Shown: positions 17,137-25,026 of the stretch, piece after piece
How positions within the stretch are numbered: position 1 is the first letter of the stretch
How the letters are laid out: each line of letters starts with the position of its first letter
Assembly (NCBI GenBank): GCA_017634065.1
Contig: JAGBOC010000020.1
Coordinates: forward strand, 1 to 64,000
DNA length: 64,000 bases
Direction: 5' to 3'
From: Lachnospiraceae bacterium
GTDB taxonomy: Bacteria; Bacillota; Clostridia; Lachnospirales; Lachnospiraceae
Translations under genes and position numbers: made by a program
Notes under the pieces: model-generated
Told to the model about the DNA's origin: nothing
The model's input: the letters and a program-made list of their open reading frames with translations, nothing else
Database searches by the model: none

Positions 17137-18072
17137 ATGATGAAATATTTTAATAAAATTAAAAAAAATAATGTCAAAGTATTCGTATTACTTTTTTCAT
17201 TTTATTTTTTGCTTTTAAATAACCAATTAACATATGGTTATTATTATGATGAAGAAGATTACCCTGAAGTATTTGATGCATATTGGGACAATAAAACAGC
17301 AAGATGGGATGTAGTGGGCTTTGCATCAAAGTTTGAAATAGTTTTATATAGAAATGGTTATAGAGTCGTAACCAAAACTTCAAATAGTGAAAGTATAAAC
17401 TTAAGTCAGTATCTTACAAGAGGTAGTGGAGATTATTATTTTGATGTAAGACCATATAATAGATATACTGGTTGGGGAAATTGGGTAGGCTCTGATAGCA
17501 TTTATATCGAGAGTAGTCGATATTATGATGACCAGTATTATGATGATAGATACTATGATGACAAGTATTATAATGAAAGATATGACTATGTAGATAATAA
17601 AAGTCCATTATATAATCAGGGAATATCATATGCAAAGAATCAGGGACCTGAAATTAATTCTATCGCAAATAATCAAGCTTATGGAGTAGCTTCAATAAAT
17701 CCAGGCAATAATCAAGTGCAAAACCCTGCTATGCAAAATATGTCATCAATAACAAATAAGCAAAATATAATTGCACCTACACCTATAGTTTTACGTCAAG
17801 ATGCAACATCTCAAAACTCATTTGGCAATTTTGTTGAGATGTATGGAGTATGGCATTTTATTTATAAAAATGGTGTTCCAGTAGCAAATGCTTGGGTTGA
17901 ATATGGAAATAAATGGTATTACATAGATATGAATGGCATAATGGCTGTAGGCTTATACACAATAAATGGAGTGACATATTTATTACAGGCTGATGGCAGT
18001 ATGGCAGTTGGAACAGTGGTTATAGATGGGGTAACACATTTCTTTAATAATGCCGGAGCAATGGTTTATTAA
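17137..18072 (+). CDS. Exported surface protein with C-terminal choline-binding-like repeats
   Basis: A 311-residue protein. Residues 1-35 form a signal peptide or anchor (basic KIKKNNVK, then a hydrophobic stretch). Residues 45-125 are a tryptophan-rich beta domain (YWDNKTARWDVVGF, RPYNRYTGWGNWVG) of the kind placed ahead of glucan- or choline-binding repeats. Residues 129-148 contain four YYDDx repeats, then a Gln/Asn-rich linker runs to about 225. Residues 228-311 hold about four cell-wall-binding repeats (GVWHFIYKNGVPVANAW, NKWYYIDMNGIMAVG, GVTYLLQADGSMAVG, GVTHFFNNAGAMV). It is likely attached non-covalently to wall polymers. No clear ribosome site is visible; ATG 17137 and 17140 are both possible. 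Confidence 0.8.
   Translation: MMKYFNKIKKNNVKVFVLLFSFYFLLLNNQLTYGYYYDEEDYPEVFDAYWDNKTARWDVVGFASKFEIVLYRNGYRVVTKTSNSESINLSQYLTRGSGDYYFDVRPYNRYTGWGNWVGSDSIYIESSRYYDDQYYDDRYYDDKYYNERYDYVDNKSPLYNQGISYAKNQGPEINSIANNQAYGVASINPGNNQVQNPAMQNMSSITNKQNIIAPTPIVLRQDATSQNSFGNFVEMYGVWHFIYKNGVPVANAWVEYGNKWYYIDMNGIMAVGLYTINGVTYLLQADGSMAVGTVVIDGVTHFFNNAGAMVY
17521..17580 (+). repeat. Four tandem 15-base units coding YYDDQ/YYDDR/YYDDK/YYNER
   Basis: Exactly 60 bases in four in-frame units that differ at a few positions. A change in copy number would keep the reading frame, so this can vary in length between strains. Confidence 0.85.
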
Positions 18073-18073
18073 T

Positions 18074-18208
18074 ATGAGAGATAAGATTAAATATTTGATA
18101 TTGGTTTTGGCAGTTTCATTTTGTGCATATGGTTTTCATATAGGTGAGGCAGAAGTTGTGTTACAAAAAGCAATAAAAATATGCCTTGAGTGCTGTGGAA
18201 TTGGGTAA
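18074..18208 (+). CDS. CD1871A-type small membrane protein with CXXC motif
   Basis: A 44-residue reading frame, ATG 18074 to TAA 18208. It has one hydrophobic segment (residues 8-22, YLILVLAVSFCAYGF), then GEAEVVLQKAIKICLECCGIG. The ending CLECxGIG, after a GEVEVVLxKAIxI-like stretch, matches my memory of the clostridial CD1871A family CXXC-motif proteins, which typically lie next to a membrane 4Fe-4S protein, as here. The two cysteines of CLEC could bind metal or act in a redox relay. It begins two bases after the stop of the surface protein gene, and its end overlaps the next gene by up to 23 bases in another frame, suggesting translational coupling. Function is not established. Confidence 0.75.
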   Translation: MRDKIKYLILVLAVSFCAYGFHIGEAEVVLQKAIKICLECCGIG

Positions 18209-19067
18209 TTTAAAAAAGCATAAGTTAATAAGGAAAATAATTCAAACTCTATCGGGGCTTGTTCCAAATGCACATATAGTTGGATTTGTCACAGGCAAAA
18301 TATATACAGGACCATTAAAGAGATTTTGTGTTCCTGGTATGAATTGTTATGCCTGTCCTGCAGCAGTAATGTCTTGCCCGATAGGAGCTTTGCAAGCAGT
18401 TCTAGCACAAAAAAAATCAAGATTTTCATTTTATGTGATTGGATTTATATCGTTAGTTGGTATATTGCTTGGAAGATTTATATGTGGTTGGCTATGTCTA
18501 TTTGGGTTAATTCAAGAATTACTATATTTGATTCCAGTTCCAAAGTTAAAAGTTAAAGAAAATATAGATAAGGTTTTGAGACTCACAAAGTACTTTTTCT
18601 TATTTGGATTTTGTATTTTCGCAGTGGTATTCATAAAAGATAGATTTGGGATGTCACTACCATATTTTTGTAAATATATTTGTCCGATAGGTATGCTTGA
18701 GGGCGGGATACCACTTCTTATACTCAATAAAGCAATGAGAGCAACAGCAGGATTTTTATATTTGTGGAAATTGCTTATGTTAGTATTGATTATAGTTTTA
18801 TCTATGATTATTAATAGACCATTTTGTAAATATATTTGTCCACTCGGTGCATTTTATGCTTTATTTCAAAAAGTAAGTTTTTTAAGACTTAATATAGATA
18901 GCAACCTATGTATTAAATGTGATGCTTGTAAAAATATTTGTAAAATGCAAGTGGACCCTTCAATAAATCCAAATAGTCCAGAATGTATAAGATGTGGGGA
19001 GTGCATTAAAGCTTGTCCAAAGAGAGCACTTCGTTTCAGTTTTCAAAAAACAGATTTCAAAAAGTAA
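18186..19067 (+). CDS. Membrane 4Fe-4S protein, NapH-like
   Basis: Integral membrane iron-sulfur protein of up to 293 residues with about five hydrophobic segments. Paired cysteine motifs flank the helices: PGMNCYACP and CPIGAL, CGWLCLFG, CKYICPIG and CKYICPLG. Two classical [4Fe-4S] sites are at the C-terminus (CIKCDACKNIC, CIRCGECIKACP). It resembles NapH/CcoG-type proteins that move electrons across or along the membrane. Partner and substrate are unknown. The start is uncertain: TTG 18186, GTG 18195 and TTG 18201 are all in frame and none has a good ribosome site. All overlap the small CD1871A-type gene, so coupled translation is likely. Confidence 0.88.
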   Translation: MSAVELGNLKKHKLIRKIIQTLSGLVPNAHIVGFVTGKIYTGPLKRFCVPGMNCYACPAAVMSCPIGALQAVLAQKKSRFSFYVIGFISLVGILLGRFICGWLCLFGLIQELLYLIPVPKLKVKENIDKVLRLTKYFFLFGFCIFAVVFIKDRFGMSLPYFCKYICPIGMLEGGIPLLILNKAMRATAGFLYLWKLLMLVLIIVLSMIINRPFCKYICPLGAFYALFQKVSFLRLNIDSNLCIKCDACKNICKMQVDPSINPNSPECIRCGECIKACPKRALRFSFQKTDFKK

Positions 19068-19104
19068 TGCAAGTGAAATAGAGTTGACGTAGGTTTAGTA
19101 GATA

Positions 19105-20148
19105 ATGAGTGATGATATAAAAATGATAATAATGTTTCTAATTCTTGCTTTTACTCTTATAGTGTCGGCTATAGTATCAGCTATTGAGACTGCTATCACA
19201 GGAGCAGATTTTGTTAAGCTTGAAACTTTATCCGATAAAGGTAATATAAGGGCAAAAAAGGCACTTGATTTACAGGATAAGCAACAACGAATTATTTCAA
19301 CAATGCTTTTCCTCAATAATGTAGTAAATATAATAGCTACAACAGTCACAACACTTTTAGTTACCATATATATAAAAAATATACCACTTGCAGTTGCGAC
19401 AGCAGTTCTTACTTTTATAATATTAATATTTTGTGAGATTACACCAAAAAGAATTGCAAATAAAGATTCTGAAAATATTTTGCTCTTCTATGTAAACTTC
19501 ATATCAATGACACTTATATTTCTATATCCTATAGTCTCACTTCTTAGTTTTTTATCTGATGGGTTAGCAAGAGTTTTGAGAGTTAATCTTGAAGAAGAAG
19601 TGGAAACTTATTCAGAAGATGAATTGAAAACACTTGTCGACATATCTCATGAAAAGGGTGTGCTTGAGACAGAAGAAAAAGAAATAATACAAAATGCACT
19701 TGAGTTTGGTGAAAAGACACTTGGTCAAGTTATGCTTCCAAATGATAAAGTAAAGTTTGTAAGTGTGGATTCGACTTATGAGCAAGTTATGGCAACGGTC
19801 ATAAATAATGAATATACGAGATACCCAGTCGTAGATGGTAGTATAGATAATATCGTAGGGATACTAAATGTAAAAGACTTGATAAAGGCAATAGGAGCAA
19901 ACCAGGGAATCACAAAGGATGAAGACATAAGTTCTAAAGGCGATTTTGATATTGAAGAGCTTATGAGAGAGCCATTTTTCCTGAATGAAAATGTCAAAAT
20001 ATCATCAGCATTTCGAAGAATGCAGAAAGTCTACACCAATATAGTTATAGTTAGAAGCGATAATTGCAAAACTATAGGGATAGCCACTCTTGAAGACATA
20101 CTTGAAGAGGTTGTGGGAGAGATTAGAGATGAGTTTGATGAGATATAG
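19105..20148 (+). CDS. CNNM/DUF21 membrane protein with CBS pair, lacking the CorC/HlyC domain
   Basis: Member of the hemolysin C/CNNM family, linked to magnesium export or homeostasis. The protein has 347 residues. Residues 1-175 form the DUF21 transmembrane domain (IVSAIVSAIETAITGADFVKL, MLFLNNVVNIIATTVTT, EITPKRIANKDSENI). Residues 195-345 carry a CBS pair (VMLPNDKVKFVSVDSTYEQV, YTRYPVVDG, IVGILNVKDLIKAI, TIGIATLEDILEEVVGEIRDE). The C-terminal CorC_HlyC domain of the usual 420-450-residue members is missing, so this is a naturally short form. No strong promoter or ribosome site is seen in the 37 bases upstream. Confidence 0.88.
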   Translation: MSDDIKMIIMFLILAFTLIVSAIVSAIETAITGADFVKLETLSDKGNIRAKKALDLQDKQQRIISTMLFLNNVVNIIATTVTTLLVTIYIKNIPLAVATAVLTFIILIFCEITPKRIANKDSENILLFYVNFISMTLIFLYPIVSLLSFLSDGLARVLRVNLEEEVETYSEDELKTLVDISHEKGVLETEEKEIIQNALEFGEKTLGQVMLPNDKVKFVSVDSTYEQVMATVINNEYTRYPVVDGSIDNIVGILNVKDLIKAIGANQGITKDEDISSKGDFDIEELMREPFFLNENVKISSAFRRMQKVYTNIVIVRSDNCKTIGIATLEDILEEVVGEIRDEFDEI

Positions 20149-20192
20149 GGGCATACTTTTAAAAAATATTGCTTTTTTAACTATTAAAAATA

Positions 20193-20201
20193 TGGTAAAA
20201 T
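20193..20201 (+). promoter_or_regulatory. Extended -10 promoter of the DUF2156 gene, predicted leaderless
   Basis: TGG then TAAAAT (20196-20201); the ATG at 20210 follows after eight bases. There is no convincing -35 at the right distance, and no Shine-Dalgarno. Confidence 0.5.
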
Positions 20202-20209
20202 AATAGATT

Positions 20210-21124
20210 ATGTTAGATTTTCAAAAAATATCGTTTGATTTAAAACCGTTGATTGATAAATATTTTTATTCGTATGGCGAAGGTTCATGCCAACACTCGT
20301 TTGCGACAGAGTTTTGTTTTAATGCAAAATATGGAGACGTTTTTTGTGTAAAAGATGACTTTTTGTATATAATGCGCTCTAACTTTAATGATGAAAAATA
20401 CAGGGCATATCTTTTCCCAATGGGTAAATATGATGATTTAGATAGAGTAAAAGATGCTGTTCAAAATATATTATCAGATGCACACGAAAATGATAGAAAA
20501 GTTAAGTTTTTGTCTATTACCGAGAATGCCAAAAACATATTAGAGAAGTTTTATGGCGATAAGTTTATAATTGAAGATAAAAGAGACTTATATGAATATA
20601 TATATAAATATGAGACATTAGCAATAATGGATGGCAGTCATTTTAAGGCTAAAAGAAATGAAATTAGAAAGTTCTTTAAAACTTATGAAAACATTGAAAT
20701 AAAGAATATTGATAGCAAAGATGTTTTAAATATGAAAGAACTTTATAAGCATTGGGTTGATGAGGAAATGAAGAGGCAATCAAATCAGCAACTTGATTTT
20801 GAGGAGATTGCTCTTGATACTGCACTTGAGTATTACCATGAATTAGGATTAGATGGGATAACAGTATATTGTGGTAATGAATTAATCGGATTTGTATTTG
20901 GTGTAAAATTGAATGAAGATTCTTTTGACTACATGATTGAAAAAGCCAATTCAGAATATAGAGGTATTTATAAAGTACTTAATAATGAACTAGCTAAAAG
21001 ATGTTGTTCTAATTATAAATATTTAAACTTTGAAGAGGATCTGGGAGAAGAAGGCTTACGAAATTCAAAGATGATGTATCATCCTGATGTAATGTTAAAA
21101 AAGTTTAGTGCGACGGAGGCATAG
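20210..21124 (+). CDS. DUF2156 (GNAT-fold, aminoacyl-phosphatidylglycerol-synthase-like) protein
   Basis: A 304-residue soluble protein that matches the DUF2156 family, related to the C-terminal catalytic domain of MprF-type lysyl-phosphatidylglycerol synthases and to FemX-like aminoacyltransferases. Supporting features are SFATEFCFNAKYGD at the N-terminus, a tandem two-lobe GNAT-like layout, the basic SHFKAKRNEIRKF near residue 144, and the ending YLNFEEDLGEEGLRNSKMMYHP, typical of the family. There is no membrane segment, so it is a stand-alone cytosolic form. The acceptor substrate is unknown. It heads a run of five plus-strand genes. Confidence 0.85.
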   Translation: MLDFQKISFDLKPLIDKYFYSYGEGSCQHSFATEFCFNAKYGDVFCVKDDFLYIMRSNFNDEKYRAYLFPMGKYDDLDRVKDAVQNILSDAHENDRKVKFLSITENAKNILEKFYGDKFIIEDKRDLYEYIYKYETLAIMDGSHFKAKRNEIRKFFKTYENIEIKNIDSKDVLNMKELYKHWVDEEMKRQSNQQLDFEEIALDTALEYYHELGLDGITVYCGNELIGFVFGVKLNEDSFDYMIEKANSEYRGIYKVLNNELAKRCCSNYKYLNFEEDLGEEGLRNSKMMYHPDVMLKKFSATEA

Positions 21125-21125
21125 T

Positions 21126-22052
21126 ATTAATAAGTTAGAAGCAAATTTTTCGTTGATAGTAATAACATTTTTCTCATCGCTACAGTATATTTTTTTATCT
21201 GGTGTGCCTGATGGGATACCTAATTCTGCATTTGTGTGCATCACTTCTTTTATTGGATTTGTACTTTTGTTTTTAGTATTTTATAATGAATTATTTCGTT
21301 TAGATAAAAGTCATATTATACAATGCTTAATTTTGTCTTTGCAATTATTTGTCTTTAATTATTTTTTGCTGATGGGATCTTCAAGTTTAGACGCAGTTAC
21401 AATTTCTTGTGTAGTCTCTGCATATTTTGTCTTTATCCCAATTATAGAAATTATAGCATTTCGAATTTTTCCACAAAAGAATAAAATCATTTCCATAATT
21501 GTTGTTTTAACCGGTATATTATTTATAATGAATTTAGAAGTTCATAAATTATTTGATAAAAGTATTTTGTTTCTTTTGATAGCAGATATTGCTATGGCAA
21601 CCTATGTAGTTTTTACTGGATATTTTACAAGCAGATCAAACCCATCTATTTTGGCGATGGGTCAATTACTATTTATAGCAATAATATCATTCATAGCGTG
21701 GAATGTTGAAGCAAGAATTACAGGGATTAGAATATCTTTACCATCTGAACCAATGTTTTGGGGCAGTGTCATATTTATAAGTGTATTTATAAGGGGAATG
21801 TACACTGTAGTTCAAACTTATGCACAAAGATTTGTGTCAGCACTTAATACATCAATGATTTTTGCGACAGAGATAATTATTACTATGTTGACATCTCCAA
21901 TTGTGAGTGAGTATTTTGGGATTAGTTCAGAAGCGGTTAATATCAGTGTAAATATGTGCATTGGAGCTGTTCTGATGGTAATTGGTATACTAATTGCAGA
22001 CCCTTCAGTGCTTGATGAGTTTAAATTAAAGAAAAGAGTCAAGAATGTTTAG
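21126..22052 (+). CDS. EamA (drug/metabolite) family transporter
   Basis: Ten-helix DMT-superfamily membrane protein of about 308 residues with two EamA halves (about 5-140 and 155-300). Visible helices include LIVITFFSSLQYIFL, FIGFVLLFLVFYNELF, ITIIVVLTGILFIMN-like segments and, near the end, CIGAVLMVIGILIADPS. The substrate cannot be told. The start is unusual. A perfect GGAGG at 21115-21119 is followed six bases later by ATT 21126, giving a natural N-terminus (M)NKLEANF. The only canonical option nearby is GTG 21108, upstream of that GGAGG and without a ribosome site of its own. The GGAGG lies in the end of the DUF2156 gene, so the two are coupled. Confidence 0.8.
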   Translation: MNKLEANFSLIVITFFSSLQYIFLSGVPDGIPNSAFVCITSFIGFVLLFLVFYNELFRLDKSHIIQCLILSLQLFVFNYFLLMGSSSLDAVTISCVVSAYFVFIPIIEIIAFRIFPQKNKIISIIVVLTGILFIMNLEVHKLFDKSILFLLIADIAMATYVVFTGYFTSRSNPSILAMGQLLFIAIISFIAWNVEARITGIRISLPSEPMFWGSVIFISVFIRGMYTVVQTYAQRFVSALNTSMIFATEIIITMLTSPIVSEYFGISSEAVNISVNMCIGAVLMVIGILIADPSVLDEFKLKKRVKNV

Positions 22053-22968
22053 ATACGTATTATTTAACAGAATAAAAATTGTCATTTTGACTGCTATGGC
22101 ATATTTTCTTGCTGATTATTTGGTGAGAATAACAGGATTTCTTAAGTTTAGTTCACTTGTAGGTTTGAAAAGTTTTATGCCGGCAACATTTGGGATGCTT
22201 TTTGGCATATATGGTGTAGTAGGTGAATTAATTGGATGCACTATCTCTGCCTTCTTATTATCAAGAGCATTAAACTTACTTTTTTATGAGTATGTCATCA
22301 TCATAATAATTGGTGTAGGAATGTGGTTTTCTTGGCATATCGGTTCACTAACTCATAAAATACATTTTAGATATTTGAGAAACTATGCAAGGTTTATTTT
22401 GCTAATGCTTTTTTTTAGTTTCATTTGTGGGGTACTTGGGCAATATTTTACTAACTACAGTTTACTTCATGAAATAGTCATCTGGAATACGATATTAAGT
22501 TTATTTATGGGTGTTCCTATAATGATAATATATAGTGGTCTTATGTCGCTAAACCCAATTTTACCACCGATAATGGAAAAAGGTAAGTTAATCAAAATTA
22601 CTGATGATATAAGAGAAGTATTGACAAAAGATCCAAATACATTTGCATCATTTAGTGAAAAAATTGATGATTTAGCTTTAAGAGAAAAAATAGATATGAA
22701 AAGAACTTTTGAGATACAAGGTTTAGCAGAAGAGATGTACTTAAGAATTATTGAATTGTATCCACAAGCTATAATTGATGTTAAAGCAAATTATGATATC
22801 ACATTTTCAGTTGAATACATGTTTATAGGTAAAAAATGTAATCCGTTTTCAAATAAATCTATTAGTGATGGAATAGAAAATGCAAGTTTAAAATTAATAA
22901 AGCATAGAGCATTACTCGCATCGTATGGTTATATATATGGTGAAAATACAGTAAGAGTTGTTATATAG
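22045..22968 (+). CDS. Membrane sensor-like protein with degenerate RsbW-type ATPase domain
   Basis: A 307-residue protein. Residues 1-175 hold about six hydrophobic helices, with FMPATFGMLFGIYGVVGELIG resembling the integral-membrane sensor domains (MASE/LytS-like) of signalling proteins. Residues 185-307 align by eye with the small histidine-kinase-like anti-sigma ATPases (RsbW/SpoIIAB type): LAEEMYLRI in place of the N box, FSVEYMFIGKKCNPF in place of the Asp-Asn-Gly box, and SLKLIKHRALLASYGYIYGENTVRVVI in place of the G2 helix and last strand. The ATP-binding Asn, Asp and Gly residues are missing, so it is probably catalytically dead. It overlaps the EamA gene by eight bases and precedes a SpoIIE phosphatase gene by nine. 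The domain call is inference. Confidence 0.65.
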   Translation: MFRYVLFNRIKIVILTAMAYFLADYLVRITGFLKFSSLVGLKSFMPATFGMLFGIYGVVGELIGCTISAFLLSRALNLLFYEYVIIIIIGVGMWFSWHIGSLTHKIHFRYLRNYARFILLMLFFSFICGVLGQYFTNYSLLHEIVIWNTILSLFMGVPIMIIYSGLMSLNPILPPIMEKGKLIKITDDIREVLTKDPNTFASFSEKIDDLALREKIDMKRTFEIQGLAEEMYLRIIELYPQAIIDVKANYDITFSVEYMFIGKKCNPFSNKSISDGIENASLKLIKHRALLASYGYIYGENTVRVVI

Positions 22969-22977
22969 GAGAAAAAA

Positions 22978-25026
22978 ATGAATAATTTACCAAGAAAATC
23001 AATCAAAGCGAGGACAAGTAAGATTGTAATCATGCTTGTTTTAATTTCGGTAGTCATAGTGAGTGGAGTAGCGCTTTTTTTCTTCCTTCGAATAAGACAA
23101 AGTAGTGAAAAAACTATTGTAGAGGAGATGGAGAGGAATACATCTATCATCACTAAAGATAAAGCTGCGATCGCAGAATCAGAGTTTAATAATTATTCAA
23201 ACTACATAACTGAAAGTGTTTTATTTTTAGAAGCTTTATATAGAGATCCTAATAAGTATAAAGCTAATGTAATTGGTAAAATTGATACATCAATAGTAGA
23301 TGATTATAGTATGCAATATAATCTTCTCGACAAAGAACATAGTGTTAATGAACTTCGAGATGAATTGTTTTTACTTACAAATATTGAGACTCTATGGAGC
23401 AATATAATGAAGCTTGAAGGTAAAACCATTTCAACATTATATGCAGGAACAGAGTCTGGTTTTATGATGAGTTATGATAAATATGCTTCTTTAGCAGAAG
23501 TTTCAGAAGATGGTGAAGTTTATTTTAACCATTTGGAAAGGTCATGGTATAAAAAAGCTAAAGCAGAGAAAACGGTAGTTTTTACAGATTTATCACAAGA
23601 CTTTTTTGGAAGGGGTTTAACTCTTACTTGCGCAGCGCCATTCTATAATAATGGAAAGTTTGCTGGTGTTGTTGCAATGGATATCTTAATTAAAGATTTG
23701 CAAGACGAAATAATTAATATTGATTTAGGAGAGGGATCATATGCATTCCTTGTAAATGAGGTTGGAAATATCATCGCATCACCTTTCTTAGATAAGAATA
23801 CAACTGAATTTGAAAATATTGGTGGACTTAAGAGTGAGTATTTGTCTGTTAGTTCGAAAATACTTTCATATAAAAGTGGTATGCTGTTTACAAATGGATT
23901 TTATATAGCATATGAACCTATAAAACTTGCTCATTGGGTGCTCTGCATACATATTCCACAAAGTTTGATAATGCAACCAGTGGAAGTAATAGATAGCATC
24001 ATTTTAAGAGTTGCTACTATCTTTATAATTGTCTTTTTAGCAGTAGCTTTGTTTTCATTTGTTAGTACTCAAGTGTTTGCAACTAAATTGACAGATCCTA
24101 TTTTAGCATTAAAAGATGATGTTAGCAAAATAAGTGATGGCAATCTTGATTATGTTGCAAGAGTTACAGGTAATGATGAAATTAGTGACCTTGCAAATTC
24201 TTTCAATAGTATGACACAATCACTTAAAAACTATATAAAAGATCTTACATCACTTACAGCAGAGAAGGAAAGAATTGGAGCGGAATTAAATGTAGCAACT
24301 CACATACAGTCTTCAATGCTTCCATCAATATTTCCTGCATTTCCAAAAGATGCAAGTTTTGATATTTTTGCAACTATGAACCCAGCAAAAGAGGTTGGAG
24401 GAGACTTCTACGATTTCTTTAAGATAGATGACAAACATATAGCAATAGTTGTTGCCGATGTATCAGGAAAAGGTGTACCTGCAGCATTATTTATGGTTAT
24501 AGGTAAGACTCTCATCAAAGACCATACAGGTTTAAATACTAATCTTGCTGATGTATTCTATGATGTAAATAATATCTTATGTGAATCAAATAGTGAGAAC
24601 TTATTTATTACAGCATTTGAAGCAATTATAAATCTTGAGACAGGAAAAGTTCATTATGTAAATGCTGGTCATGAAATGCCATATATATATAAGAAAGGTA
24701 AGGAGTGGACTGCTTATCAGATGAAGCCTGGATTTGTACTTGCTGGTATGGAAAATATGAAGTTTTCAGCAGGTGAGTTTACAATAGAAGCTGGAGATAA
24801 GATATTCCAATATACTGATGGAGTTACAGAAGCTACAAGCGCAAATAATGAATTATATGGAATGGATAGACTGAAAGCTGCTCTTGATGCAAATTCAGAT
24901 AAGAAAATGGAAGATTTATTACCTGCTATAAAAGCTGACATTGATGAATTCGTAGGTGAGGCACCTCAATTTGATGATATCACGATGTTGGGATTTGAAT
25001 ATAAAGGTATTAGTCAAAATAATTAA
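22978..25026 (+). CDS. SpoIIE-type PP2C phosphatase with dCache-like sensor and HAMP
   Basis: Transmembrane signalling phosphatase of 682 residues. A TM helix (about 18-37) is followed by an extracellular dCache-like sensor (about 40-335), a second TM (about 340-362), HAMP (about 365-420, TDPILALKDDVSKISDGNLDY), a short coiled coil (about 420-445) and a SpoIIE/PP2C domain (about 450-680). Metal-binding residues are intact: AKEVGGDFYDFF, VVADVSGKGVPAALFM, YTDGVTEA and FDDITMLGF. Such enzymes dephosphorylate STAS anti-sigma antagonists and so release sigma factors. Neither an STAS protein nor an active anti-sigma kinase is encoded nearby. AGGAG precedes the start. Confidence 0.9.
   Translation: MNNLPRKSIKARTSKIVIMLVLISVVIVSGVALFFFLRIRQSSEKTIVEEMERNTSIITKDKAAIAESEFNNYSNYITESVLFLEALYRDPNKYKANVIGKIDTSIVDDYSMQYNLLDKEHSVNELRDELFLLTNIETLWSNIMKLEGKTISTLYAGTESGFMMSYDKYASLAEVSEDGEVYFNHLERSWYKKAKAEKTVVFTDLSQDFFGRGLTLTCAAPFYNNGKFAGVVAMDILIKDLQDEIINIDLGEGSYAFLVNEVGNIIASPFLDKNTTEFENIGGLKSEYLSVSSKILSYKSGMLFTNGFYIAYEPIKLAHWVLCIHIPQSLIMQPVEVIDSIILRVATIFIIVFLAVALFSFVSTQVFATKLTDPILALKDDVSKISDGNLDYVARVTGNDEISDLANSFNSMTQSLKNYIKDLTSLTAEKERIGAELNVATHIQSSMLPSIFPAFPKDASFDIFATMNPAKEVGGDFYDFFKIDDKHIAIVVADVSGKGVPAALFMVIGKTLIKDHTGLNTNLADVFYDVNNILCESNSENLFITAFEAIINLETGKVHYVNAGHEMPYIYKKGKEWTAYQMKPGFVLAGMENMKFSAGEFTIEAGDKIFQYTDGVTEATSANNELYGMDRLKAALDANSDKKMEDLLPAIKADIDEFVGEAPQFDDITMLGFEYKGISQNN

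Noticed and set aside
20155..20190. Possible terminator after the CNNM gene
   Set aside because: Only A/T runs can pair around a short loop; there is no GC-containing stem, so I do not call it.
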